Positions 32,506 through 41,155 of a DNA stretch of 49,658 bases are shown piece after piece. The first letter of the stretch is position 1, and each line of letters begins with the position of its first letter. The position numbers and the translations under genes are program-made. The notes under the pieces were generated by a model. The model was not told the DNA's origin. It saw only the letters and a list, made by a program, of their open reading frames with translations, and made no database searches. Origin of the DNA: Aalborgiella sp043769295 (GTDB taxonomy: Bacteria; Pseudomonadota; Gammaproteobacteria; Burkholderiales; Burkholderiaceae_C); contig JAYVJL010000147.1 in NCBI GenBank assembly GCA_043769295.1, positions 1 through 49,658 of the forward strand. The letters are read 5' to 3'.

Positions 32506-32541
32506 GTAGCCCAAACAGTCCGACCCAAGCAAAGTGACGAT

Positions 32542-32778
32542 ATGAGCGATTTGCAGATTGATGTTGAACTGGACACGCGCGGACTGAACTGCCCGCTACC
32601 CATCCTCAAAGCCAAAAAATCACTGGCCAGCATGACCAGCGGGCAACTGCTGCGCGTGGTGTCTACGGATGCGGGTTCGCTGCGGGATTTTCAGGCCTTT
32701 GCCAAACAAACCGGAAACGACCTGGTAGAACAGCAAACCCAGGGCACCGAGTTTGTCCATGTGATGCGCCGGCGCTGA
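32542..32778 (+). CDS. TusA family sulfurtransferase
   Basis: 78 residues. LDTRGLNCPLPILKAKKSL contains the conserved CPxP motif with the persulfide-carrying cysteine; the remainder (LLRVVSTDAGSLRDFQAFAKQTGN) follows the family. TusA proteins relay sulfur in tRNA thiolation, molybdenum cofactor or other pathways; which applies here is unknown. It lies 36 bp after the desaturase and ends 2 bp from the convergent galU. Confidence 0.93.
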   Translation: MSDLQIDVELDTRGLNCPLPILKAKKSLASMTSGQLLRVVSTDAGSLRDFQAFAKQTGNDLVEQQTQGTEFVHVMRRR

Positions 32779-32780
32779 CT

Positions 32781-33728
32781 TTACAGCTTCAACTCTTTCA
32801 GGTATTGACGGAACGCCACACCCACTTCTGGGTGTTGCAGCGCCAATTGGACGGTGGCTTCTAAAAAGCCTGCTTTGCTGCCGCAGTCAAAACGGGTGCC
32901 GAAGTACTGATAGGCATGAACGGCCTGCAATTGCAACAAGCTGGCAATCCCATCCGTCAATTGAATTTCACCATTCGCACCTGTAGCCTGGTTGCGGATA
33001 TGCGAAAAAATCTCGGGCGTCAAAATATACCGCCCAGCGACCGCCATGGTTGATGGCGCATTTTCTGGCTGTGGCTTTTCAACGATCTGTGTGACCCGTG
33101 TCAAGCGGTCTTGCACTTTCTCGCCCGCCACAATGCCATAGCGGCTCACCCAAGCCAGCGGCACTTCTTGCACCGCCAGAATGCATGTCCCCAGTTCCTC
33201 AAACATCTGCACCATTTGCGCCAGCACCGGCAAACCAGCGATGGGCACCTCCTCTGTGGGTGTGGTTGGACTCATGCTGGTGGCAATGGTGGTCGGGTTG
33301 ATCATCAAATCATCCGCCAGCAACACCGCAAACGGCTCATAGCCCACGATGCGCTCGGCGCAGAGCACTGCGTGGCCCAAGCCCAACGAACGCGGCTGGC
33401 GCACGTAGGAGCAATCCATGTCGTCGATTTGAATGCCCCGCACCAGATTAAGAAGTTCGTCTTTTTGACTCGCCTCCAGCTCTGCTTCCAACTCGTACGC
33501 GGTGTCGAAGTGGTCTTCAATAGCGCGCTTGTTGCGGCCTGTCACAAAAATCATGTGCCGAATGCCAGCCGCATACGCTTCTTCCACCGCGTATTGAATC
33601 AACGGTTTGTCCACCACGGGCAGCATTTCTTTGGGCTGCGCCTTGGTAGCGGGCAAAAACCGCGTCCCCAAACCCGCGACAGGAAAGACAGCTTTGCTTA
33701 TTTTGTGGGTGCGGTTAGGGATGAACAT
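32781..33728 (-). CDS. galU: UTP-glucose-1-phosphate uridylyltransferase GalU
   Basis: 315 residues. Nucleotidyl-transferase start KAVFPVAGLGTRFLPATKAQPKEMLPVVDKPLIQYAVEEA, then FVTGRNKRAIEDHFD, RQPRSLGLGHAVLCAE, VLLADDL and the late EKPQPENAPS and GRYIL blocks. It makes UDP-glucose for envelope polysaccharides. A threonine/serine/proline-rich insert (TTIATSMSPTTPTEE) of about 15 residues sits after VLLADDLMINP. The only fitting ATG (33728) has GGAG one base away, unusually close. Confidence 0.95.
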   Translation of the reverse strand: MFIPNRTHKISKAVFPVAGLGTRFLPATKAQPKEMLPVVDKPLIQYAVEEAYAAGIRHMIFVTGRNKRAIEDHFDTAYELEAELEASQKDELLNLVRGIQIDDMDCSYVRQPRSLGLGHAVLCAERIVGYEPFAVLLADDLMINPTTIATSMSPTTPTEEVPIAGLPVLAQMVQMFEELGTCILAVQEVPLAWVSRYGIVAGEKVQDRLTRVTQIVEKPQPENAPSTMAVAGRYILTPEIFSHIRNQATGANGEIQLTDGIASLLQLQAVHAYQYFGTRFDCGSKAGFLEATVQLALQHPEVGVAFRQYLKELKL

Positions 33729-33758
33729 GCTCCAATGGTAATACGGCTTGCGATGTGT

Positions 33759-36700
33759 TTATCCCAATCGCGTCAGTTGATCCCGCAATTTCAGCAAGGT
33801 CGCGGTGTTGTCTGACACGCGTTTGCGCTCCAGGTCAATCACCGCCGGCGGCGCTTTCGCTACGAAGGCTTCGTTGCTGAGTTTGCCATTCACGCGGGCG
33901 ATTTCACCTTCCAGGCGCGTCACCTCTTTGCCGATGCGCAGCTTTTCGGCGGCAACGTCAATTTCCATGTGCAGACACATCCGCAAATCACCCACCACGG
34001 ATACTGGCGAAGCTTGCGCTGCGGCTTGCCAGCTGGCCTCATCGTCAAACACCTTTACCTCACTGAGCTTGGCGAGTGATTTCAACACCGGCGCAGCATC
34101 GCGCATGAATGCCGCTTCAACCGCGTTGGCGGGCAAGGCAAACATCGGCAGCCTGGTCGATGGCGGCACGTTCATCTCGCTGCGCAAGGTGCGGCAGCTG
34201 TCGACCAAGCCTTTGAGCTTGGCAACGTGTGTTTCGGCAGCAGCGTCAATGCGGTCTGGCTGACTGACAGGGTAAGCGGCGATGCTGACGCTTTCACCCG
34301 CACGACCGGCGACAGGTGCAACTTTTTGCCACAACTCTTCAGTGATGAACGGAATAACTGGGTGCGCCAAGCGCTGAATCGTTTCTAGCGTACGAATCAA
34401 GGTACGGCGTGTCGCGCGTTGTTGAGCTTCGTCACCGGTTTGAATTTGCACTTTGGCGATCTCCAAATACCAATCGCAAAACTCGTCCCACACAAACTGA
34501 TAAATACTGTTGGCGACGTTGTCCAGTCGGTAATCTTCAAAACCTTTGGCAACATCGGCTTCTACGCGCTGCAGCGTTGAAACAATCCAACGATCAGCCT
34601 GGCTGAAGCTGAGGTAGCCATGTGCAGAACCACCCACTTCGCATTCGGCTTTGGTGTGTTCGTTTAAGCCGCAATCCTGCCCCTCACAATTCATCAGCAC
34701 AAAGCGGGTGGCGTTCCACAGCTTGTTGCAGAAATTGCGGTAGCCTTCGCAGCGCTTGCTGTCAAAGCTGATGTTGCGCCCCAATGATGCCAAGGAAGCA
34801 AACGTGAAACGCAATGCATCCGCGCCAAAGGCCGGGATGCCATCCGGAAATTCTTTTTCGGTGTTTTTGCGTACGGTGGGCGCTGTTTCAGGTTTGCGCA
34901 GACCAGTCGTGCGTTTTTCCAGCAGCGGGGCTAGGGTGATGCCGTCGATCAAATCGACCGGATCCAGCACATTGCCTTCCGACTTGCTCATCTTCTTGCC
35001 CTGCGCATCGCGCACCAAGCCGTGGATGTAAACGTGCTTGAAAGGTACCTTGCCGGTAAAATGCGTGGTCATCATGATCATCCGCGCAACCCAGAAGAAA
35101 ATGATGTCGTAACCCGTCACCAGCACGCTGGAAGGCAGGTACAGATCCATGTCTTCTGTCTGTTCCGGCCAGCCCATGGTACTGAAAGGCACGAGCGCGG
35201 ATGAGTACCAGGTGTCCAACACATCATCATCGCGACGAAGTCCTTTCGACTGTACTTCCCGTAATCGTTCGATGATCCCCTCTTGCTCCCAGCTTTGAAG
35301 TTTTGGAGGTTTCTGAGTCTCGACTTTCTTGATTTCCTCAGCGATATCTTGATTAAATGATAGTAACGCGTCTTCTTCGTTTCTGGCAACGTAAATTTGT
35401 CCTCTATCGTCATACCAAGCAGGGATTTGATGACCCCACCACAATTGGCGCGAGATGCACCAGTCCTGGATGTTTTTCATCCATTGGTCATAGGTGTTGA
35501 CCCACTGCTCGGGGACGAACTTCACTGCGCCAGACGCTACAGAATCAATAGCACCTTGGGCAATAGATACACCATTTGCAGGCGTTTTTGTCATTGCCAC
35601 AAACCACTGGTCGGTCAGCATCGGCTCGATGACCTGGCCGGTGCGGGTGCAAATCGGCACCATGTTTTTGTGCGGCACGGCTTTCTCCAAGAAACCTTGC
35701 TCTTCCAAATCTTTCAATACGGCTTTGCGGCAGTCGTAGCGGTCCAGGCCTTGGTAGGCCACGGGGCCGTTCTCGTTGATCTTGGCATCCAGCGTGAAGA
35801 TGGTGATCAAAGGCAGGTTATGGCGCAGGCTACAGGCGTAGTCGTTAAAGTCATGCGCACCGGTGATTTTGACGCAACCGCTACCGAAATCTTTGTCTAC
35901 AAAATCGTCCGCAATGATCGGAATTTGACGGTTACACAGCGGCAAATCAACCATCTTGCCGACCAAGTGCTTGTAACGCTCATCCTCAGGGTGGACGCAC
36001 AGTGCGCCATCCGCCAGCATGGTTTCTGGCCGCGTGGTGGCAATGTGCAAGCCACGCACGGTTGTGCCCGCATCGATGCCACCCAGGGTTTGCGGACCAT
36101 CGCTGAACGGGTACTCAATGTGCCACATGAAGCTGTTGCGCTCTTCGTTTTCAACTTCAAGGTCGCTCACCGCCGATTTCAGCACTGGGTCCCAGTTCAC
36201 CAGGCGTTTTCCACGATAGATCAAACCCTGTTCATACAAGCGGACAAAGGTTTCGGTGACGGTTTTGGACAGTTTGGGGTCCATCGTGAAATATTCTCGG
36301 CTCCAGTCCACACTCGCGCCCATGCGGCGCATTTGGGTGGTAATAGTGCTGCCGCTCTGCTCTTTCCATTCCCACACTTTGGAGACAAAGTTTTTGCGCG
36401 ACTCAAAAGGCGTCGCACCCATGTCGTGGCGGCTGATGCCCTGCGCTTGCAGTTGACGCTCTACGACCACTTGGGTGGCAATGCCCGCATGGTCCGTACC
36501 AGGAATCCAGGCGGTGTTGAATCCGCTCATGCGGTGGTAGCGCGTCAAGGAGTCCATGATGGTCTGGTTGAACGCATGCCCCATGTGCAGCGTACCCGTC
36601 ACGTTGGGGGGGGGCAGCTGGATTGAAAACGCGGGTGCGCCGTCTTTAGCCTGTTGCGTACCTCGAAAACCCGCATCCGCGTAATGCCGCTTCTCCCACT

Positions 36701-36782
36701 CTGGCCCCCACTGCGCCTCAATGGCGGCAGGTTCGAATGATTTGGAAAGGGATTGAAGGCCAGGTTGCAGAATATCGGTCAT
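33759..36782 (-). CDS. valS: Valyl-tRNA synthetase with a low-GC insertion
   Basis: 1007 residues against about 950 in E. coli. HIGH motif variant PNVTGTLHMGHAFN, the editing domain (ETMLADGALCVHPEDERY, GCVKITGAHDFND), KMSKSEGN, and a C-terminal coiled coil (LEGEIARVNGKLSNEAFVAKAP) are complete. Residues about 468-515 carry roughly 30 extra residues between YVARNEED and DDDVLDTWYSSAL. The DNA there (35221-35400) is about 43% GC by hand count and uses codons rare in the neighbours (TTA, CTA, TCA, AGA, CGA, GGA). No Shine-Dalgarno sequence is visible before the ATG. Confidence 0.96.
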   Translation of the reverse strand: MTDILQPGLQSLSKSFEPAAIEAQWGPEWEKRHYADAGFRGTQQAKDGAPAFSIQLPPPNVTGTLHMGHAFNQTIMDSLTRYHRMSGFNTAWIPGTDHAGIATQVVVERQLQAQGISRHDMGATPFESRKNFVSKVWEWKEQSGSTITTQMRRMGASVDWSREYFTMDPKLSKTVTETFVRLYEQGLIYRGKRLVNWDPVLKSAVSDLEVENEERNSFMWHIEYPFSDGPQTLGGIDAGTTVRGLHIATTRPETMLADGALCVHPEDERYKHLVGKMVDLPLCNRQIPIIADDFVDKDFGSGCVKITGAHDFNDYACSLRHNLPLITIFTLDAKINENGPVAYQGLDRYDCRKAVLKDLEEQGFLEKAVPHKNMVPICTRTGQVIEPMLTDQWFVAMTKTPANGVSIAQGAIDSVASGAVKFVPEQWVNTYDQWMKNIQDWCISRQLWWGHQIPAWYDDRGQIYVARNEEDALLSFNQDIAEEIKKVETQKPPKLQSWEQEGIIERLREVQSKGLRRDDDVLDTWYSSALVPFSTMGWPEQTEDMDLYLPSSVLVTGYDIIFFWVARMIMMTTHFTGKVPFKHVYIHGLVRDAQGKKMSKSEGNVLDPVDLIDGITLAPLLEKRTTGLRKPETAPTVRKNTEKEFPDGIPAFGADALRFTFASLASLGRNISFDSKRCEGYRNFCNKLWNATRFVLMNCEGQDCGLNEHTKAECEVGGSAHGYLSFSQADRWIVSTLQRVEADVAKGFEDYRLDNVANSIYQFVWDEFCDWYLEIAKVQIQTGDEAQQRATRRTLIRTLETIQRLAHPVIPFITEELWQKVAPVAGRAGESVSIAAYPVSQPDRIDAAAETHVAKLKGLVDSCRTLRSEMNVPPSTRLPMFALPANAVEAAFMRDAAPVLKSLAKLSEVKVFDDEASWQAAAQASPVSVVGDLRMCLHMEIDVAAEKLRIGKEVTRLEGEIARVNGKLSNEAFVAKAPPAVIDLERKRVSDNTATLLKLRDQLTRLG

Positions 36783-36871
36783 GGGGGAACTATGTGAGCA
36801 AAGCTGTCATTTTAACTGCCGACCACAAAGCTTGGCTGGCAACATCGCCACAGCGTTTGACACAGCATTTC

Positions 36872-36914
36872 ACTATACATTCCGCAGCACTTAACCCAAT
36901 AAACATGCCGGCTA
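36872..36914 (+). repeat. 43-bp bipartite repeat, degenerate copy G (intergenic)
   Basis: GCCGGCTA exact at 36907-36914 preceded by CCAATAAACAT; followed by GAGGC. The 17-nt arm region at the required distance matches copy A at 10/17, keeping CTAT and AGC. Located between valS and the indolepyruvate oxidoreductase gene. Confidence 0.6.
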
Positions 36915-36960
36915 GAGGCAAATTTGACAGTCAATCATGAGAAATTCAATCAAATCGGAG

Positions 36961-39900
36961 TTAAAACTGCTTCATCAACCCATCCCACTTCAGCCGCGCC
37001 GCAACCACACTCTTCTCTTTTACATGACCGAAGCCCTTGATCTGCTCTGGAATCCGGGCGATTTCTAACGCCGTGGACAGATTTTCAGTCGTCAACCGCT
37101 GCATCACCTTCTCCATGCTGCCGGTGTAGTCGGCAATCAAAGCGCGCTCCATCTGACGCTCCGCCGTGCGGCCAAAGAGGTCAAAGGCCGTGCCACGCAA
37201 GCCTTTGAGTTTGGCCAGCAGCTTAAAACTGGTCAGCATCCAGGGGCCGAACTGCTGCTTTTGCAACTCGCCTTTGTCGTTCTTTTTTGCCAACAAAGGC
37301 GGTGCGAGATGGTAATTGAGTTTGAAATCTCCTTCAAACATAGCTGCAATCTTTTTCTCAAACGTACCGTCGCTGTGCAATCGGGCGACCTCGTACTCGT
37401 CTTTATAAGTCATGAGTTTGAACAAATTGCGCACCACGGCTTCCGTCAAGGGCAAACGCGGCATGGCTGTACCCACGGGCGCGTCCGCAGATAAAGTTTG
37501 CTCCTTGGCACGAACAAGATTCACAAAACTAACGTACTTGTCAGCATAGGCCGCGTTTTGATAGGCTGTTAAAAATTCAACCCGCTTGGTGACCAACTCA
37601 TCCAAGGGTTCGCGTTTTATGAATTCGACCACCTGCGCTGGCTGCAGGAGGGACTCGACCTCCACCCAGTTGTGTGCTGCGCGGCAGCCCCACTCAAAGG
37701 CGGTTTTGTTGTTGTCCACTGCTACTGCATTCAATTCAATCGCCCGCATCAGAGATGCTTTTTGCAGCGGCACCCAGCCTTTTTGCCAGGCGTAACCCAG
37801 CATCATGGGGTTGGTGTAGATGCTGTCCCCCATCAAGGTGGTGGCGGCAGCATCGGCGTTGAACACACCCAGGCCACGGAGGCCAACCACCTCGGCAATC
37901 CCGTCCACACAGGCCTGGGCCGGGTTTTGCCAATTGGCGTTTTTCACGAAAGCGGCGGTCGGCGTGCTGTGCGAGTTGAGCGCCACATGGGTGCGCCCTT
38001 CACGCATGCGCATCACGGTTTCTTTGTTGGCACTGACGATGGGGTCGCAACCGATGATCAAGTCTGCCCCCGCCATGCCTACGCGCGTGGTGCGGATATC
38101 GTCTTGGTTGTCGGCAATCAGAACATGGCTCCAGGTCGCCCCGCCCTTTTGCGCCAAGCCGCCCGCGTCTTGGGTGACGATGCCCTTGCCTTCGATATGC
38201 GCGGCAAACCCGAGCAACTGCCCAATGGTGATGACCCCTGTACCGCCCACACCATTGACCACGATGCCGTAGGCGTTTGGCGTCGCCGGAATAAGCGGCA
38301 AAGGCAATGCAGACAACGTAAACGGATTGGCTACCTTATTGGCAGTTTTGCTGCTCTTTTTGAGCTGGCCTCCTTCAACCGTGACAAAACTGGGGCAAAA
38401 ACCCTTGACGCAGGAAAAGTCTTTGTTGCAGCTGCTTTGGTTGATGGTGCGTTTGCGACCAAATTCGGTCTCCAGCGGCTCCACACTCAAACAGTTGCTT
38501 TGTACGCTGCAGTCGCCACAGCCTTCGCAGACCAGCTCGTTGATGACGACGCGTTTGGCAACATCCACCATGCTGCCGCGTTTGCGGCGGCGGCGCTTTT
38601 CCGTGGCGCAGGTTTGGTCATAGATGATGACCGTGGTTCCTTTGATCTCCCTGAATTCTCTTTGAATGGTGTCGAGCTCATCACGGTGATGCACCGCAAC
38701 ACCATCAACCAGAGTCACACCTTCATACTTCTCGGGCTCATCGGTGACGACGACTATTTTGACAGCGCCTTCAGCACGGACAGATTGGGCGATCTGCACC
38801 ACCGAATGCCCTTCTGGGCGCTCACCCACCTGCTGCCCACCGGTCATGGCGACCGCGTCGTTGTACAAAATTTTGTAGGTGATGTTGACGCCTGCAGCAA
38901 TGGCCTGGCGAATCGCCAGCAAGCCGCTGTGGAAGTAGGTGCCATCACCCAGATTCGCAAAAATATGCTGATCGGTGGTGAACGGCTGCTGCCCCACCCA
39001 GGGCACGCCCTCGCCGCCCATTTGGGTAAAGCCAATGGTCGAGCGGTCCATCCAGATGCTCATGAAATGGCAACCGATACCCGCCATGGCGCGCGAACCT
39101 TCGGGTACTTTGGTGGACGTATTGTGCGGGCAACCTGAGCAAAACCACGGCTGGCGTTCGGCGTTGGTCAAACTTTGAATCGTTTGCACTTGCATCGCGC
39201 GCTCTTTGGCTTCCAAAATCGCCAACTGTGCGTCGATGCGGGAGCGCATCTCGCCATCTAAACCCAGTTTTTTGAGACGCTGGGCAATCGCCTTGGCGAT
39301 GATGGCGGGGGACAAATCGGCGTTGGCGCGCAGCAAGGTGTTGGCGCTCGGGCTGGGTGTGGACCACTCGCCGCCCTCCATCTCGTTAAATTTGCCCAAC
39401 ACGGTCGGACGAACGTCATCACGCCAGTTGTAGAGTTCTTCCTTGAGCTGGTATTCGATAACCTGGCGCTTCTCTTCGACCACCAAAATCTCTTGCAGAC
39501 CGGTGGCAAATTCACGCGTCAACTGCGCCTCCAGCGGCCAGACCACACCCACTTTGTGCAGGCGGATGCCCAATTGACGGCAGGTTGCGTCATCCAGCCC
39601 CAAGTCCAACAGCGCCTGGCGGGTGTCGTTGTAGGCTTTACCGCTGGCTATCAAACCGAAGCGGTCGTTCTTGCCCTCAATCGCGTTGAAATTCAAACGG
39701 TTGGCGCGGATGTAAGCCAAAGCGGCATACCATTTGTAGTCAAACAGGCGCGCCTCTTGCTCCAGCGCGGCATCAGGCCAGCGGATATGCAAGCCACCTT
39801 CGGGCATCGCAAAATCGGTAGGCATGATGATTTTCACGCGCTCGGGATCGATCATCGCGGTGGCGCTGGACTCCACAATTTCCTGGATCGTTTTCATGCC

Positions 39901-40527
39901 CGCCCAGACACCTGAGAAGCGGCTCATGGCGAATGCATGAATGCCCAAATCTAAGATCTCCTGGACGTTTGCGGGAAAAAAAACCGGCAAGCCACAGGCT
40001 TTGAAAATATGGTCGCTTTGGTGCGCAGCGGTTGAGCTTTTGGAGATGTGGTCATCACCCGCCACGGCAATCACGCCGCCAAACTCAGTCGTCCCCGCCA
40101 TGTTGGCGTGTTTGAAGACGTCGGAGCAGCGGTCCACGCCCGGTCCTTTGCCGTACCAGATGCCAAACACGCCATCAAATTTGTTGGTGCCCGGTGGCGA
40201 AAAACCAAGTTGTTGCGTGCCCCACAGTGCAGTGGCCGCCAACTCTTCGTTGACGCCGGGCTGGAAAACAATGTTTTGCGCCTTCAAATAAGGGGCTGCT
40301 TTCCACAATGCCTGGTCATAGCCACCCAAGGGAGAGCCACGGTAGCCGCTGATAAAACCAGCCGTGTTTTTACCTTGCAACTGGTCGCGCAAGCGCTGCA
40401 GCATGGGCAGCTTGACCAGGGCTTGCACGCCACTCATGAAGGCGGTGCCGTAGTCGAGAGAATATTTGTCGTCCAGCGTGATGGTTTCTAGCGCTTTGCG
40501 GATGTGCTCAGGCAACGGTGCATTCAT
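36961..40527 (-). CDS. Indolepyruvate ferredoxin oxidoreductase, fused alpha-beta form
   Basis: About 1188 residues in one chain. The N-terminal part (KNTAGFISGYRGSPLGGYDQAL, then VNEELAATALWG) is the pyrimidine-binding domain; the centre has the thiamine-diphosphate domain (GIGCHFMSIWMDRST, LGDGTYFHSGL), then a cysteine cluster (CEGCGDC, CNKDFSCVKGFCPSF) for a 4Fe-4S centre, and the C-terminal gamma-type domain (GVGGTGVITIGQLLG). It oxidatively decarboxylates aryl- or branched 2-oxoacids to acyl-CoA. In two-gene archaeal enzymes these are IorA and IorB. Start ATG 40527 with GGAG 10 nt upstream. A divergent Lrp regulator suggests control by amino acids. Confidence 0.93.
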   Translation of the reverse strand: MNAPLPEHIRKALETITLDDKYSLDYGTAFMSGVQALVKLPMLQRLRDQLQGKNTAGFISGYRGSPLGGYDQALWKAAPYLKAQNIVFQPGVNEELAATALWGTQQLGFSPPGTNKFDGVFGIWYGKGPGVDRCSDVFKHANMAGTTEFGGVIAVAGDDHISKSSTAAHQSDHIFKACGLPVFFPANVQEILDLGIHAFAMSRFSGVWAGMKTIQEIVESSATAMIDPERVKIIMPTDFAMPEGGLHIRWPDAALEQEARLFDYKWYAALAYIRANRLNFNAIEGKNDRFGLIASGKAYNDTRQALLDLGLDDATCRQLGIRLHKVGVVWPLEAQLTREFATGLQEILVVEEKRQVIEYQLKEELYNWRDDVRPTVLGKFNEMEGGEWSTPSPSANTLLRANADLSPAIIAKAIAQRLKKLGLDGEMRSRIDAQLAILEAKERAMQVQTIQSLTNAERQPWFCSGCPHNTSTKVPEGSRAMAGIGCHFMSIWMDRSTIGFTQMGGEGVPWVGQQPFTTDQHIFANLGDGTYFHSGLLAIRQAIAAGVNITYKILYNDAVAMTGGQQVGERPEGHSVVQIAQSVRAEGAVKIVVVTDEPEKYEGVTLVDGVAVHHRDELDTIQREFREIKGTTVIIYDQTCATEKRRRRKRGSMVDVAKRVVINELVCEGCGDCSVQSNCLSVEPLETEFGRKRTINQSSCNKDFSCVKGFCPSFVTVEGGQLKKSSKTANKVANPFTLSALPLPLIPATPNAYGIVVNGVGGTGVITIGQLLGFAAHIEGKGIVTQDAGGLAQKGGATWSHVLIADNQDDIRTTRVGMAGADLIIGCDPIVSANKETVMRMREGRTHVALNSHSTPTAAFVKNANWQNPAQACVDGIAEVVGLRGLGVFNADAAATTLMGDSIYTNPMMLGYAWQKGWVPLQKASLMRAIELNAVAVDNNKTAFEWGCRAAHNWVEVESLLQPAQVVEFIKREPLDELVTKRVEFLTAYQNAAYADKYVSFVNLVRAKEQTLSADAPVGTAMPRLPLTEAVVRNLFKLMTYKDEYEVARLHSDGTFEKKIAAMFEGDFKLNYHLAPPLLAKKNDKGELQKQQFGPWMLTSFKLLAKLKGLRGTAFDLFGRTAERQMERALIADYTGSMEKVMQRLTTENLSTALEIARIPEQIKGFGHVKEKSVVAARLKWDGLMKQF

Positions 40528-40599
40528 GGCGTTCGTCTCCAATATTTTGATTTATTGACAGTGCAAAGTGTATGCGTTTGGAGCGGGTAGGTGTTTGCT

Positions 40600-40613
40600 A
40601 TTTGTGCTCAAAT
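40600..40613. promoter_or_regulatory. Possible Lrp/AsnC operator in the divergent intergenic region
   Basis: ATTTG-tgct-CAAAT is a short palindrome with perfect 5-bp arms, in the 127-bp gap between the regulator and the oxidoreductase gene. Lrp/AsnC proteins bind AT-rich palindromes of about this size in such gaps. A -10-like TAAAAT at 40641-40646 is so close to the regulator ATG that its mRNA could be nearly leaderless. Confidence 0.3.
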
Positions 40614-40654
40614 TTGGATGCTATTAGAATGAATCTTGCTTAAAATAGACGATT

Positions 40655-41134
40655 ATGGAAACACTTGATAAGTTTGACATCTTGATATTGAAAGAATTGC
40701 AAGACGATGGCCGTCTGACCAATGCCGAATTGGCGTCGCGTGTGGGTTTGTCTGCCGCGCCCTGCTGGCGGCGGGTCAAGGCGCTGGAGGAAAATGGTTT
40801 TATCAAAGGCTACCGCGCCGAGATTGATCGCCATAAAATCGGCCTCGGGGTGCTGGCATTTGTACGTTTAGATGCTGAGCGCAACCGGGGTGATGTGACG
40901 CGTGAACTGGAAGAAGCCATCAAGAAACTGCCCCAGGTCGTTAGCTGCCACTACATCAGCGGTTCTGGCACATTTGAATTGCAGGTGGTGGCGCAGGATC
41001 TGGACAGCTTTTCAAACTTTGCACTCAAACAGTTGATCAACCTGCCCAATGTGAAAGACCTGCATACCAGTTTCTCCTTGGGTGAAGTCAAGGCGAGCAG
41101 TGCGCTGCCACTTGGTCATCTGCCCATTCCCTGA
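40655..41134 (+). CDS. Lrp/AsnC family transcriptional regulator
   Basis: 159 residues. The N-terminal helix-turn-helix (LDKFDILILKELQDDGRLTNAELASRVGLSAAPCWRRVKALEENGFIKGY) and the C-terminal RAM domain (VSCHYISGSGTFELQVVAQDLDSFSNF) are complete. Such regulators bind amino acids and commonly control adjacent divergent catabolic genes; here the likely target is the indolepyruvate oxidoreductase, which fits aromatic or branched-chain amino-acid degradation. ATG at 40655, no clear Shine-Dalgarno. Confidence 0.94.
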   Translation: METLDKFDILILKELQDDGRLTNAELASRVGLSAAPCWRRVKALEENGFIKGYRAEIDRHKIGLGVLAFVRLDAERNRGDVTRELEEAIKKLPQVVSCHYISGSGTFELQVVAQDLDSFSNFALKQLINLPNVKDLHTSFSLGEVKASSALPLGHLPIP

Positions 41135-41155
41135 CCCACAGATGAGCCGATTCGC

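Noticed and set aside
35397..36626. 409-codon open frame on the plus strand
   Set aside because: Antisense shadow of valS.
37672..39138. 488-codon open frame on the plus strand
   Set aside because: Antisense to the indolepyruvate oxidoreductase gene; His/Gly/Ala-rich shadow composition, no recognisable domain.
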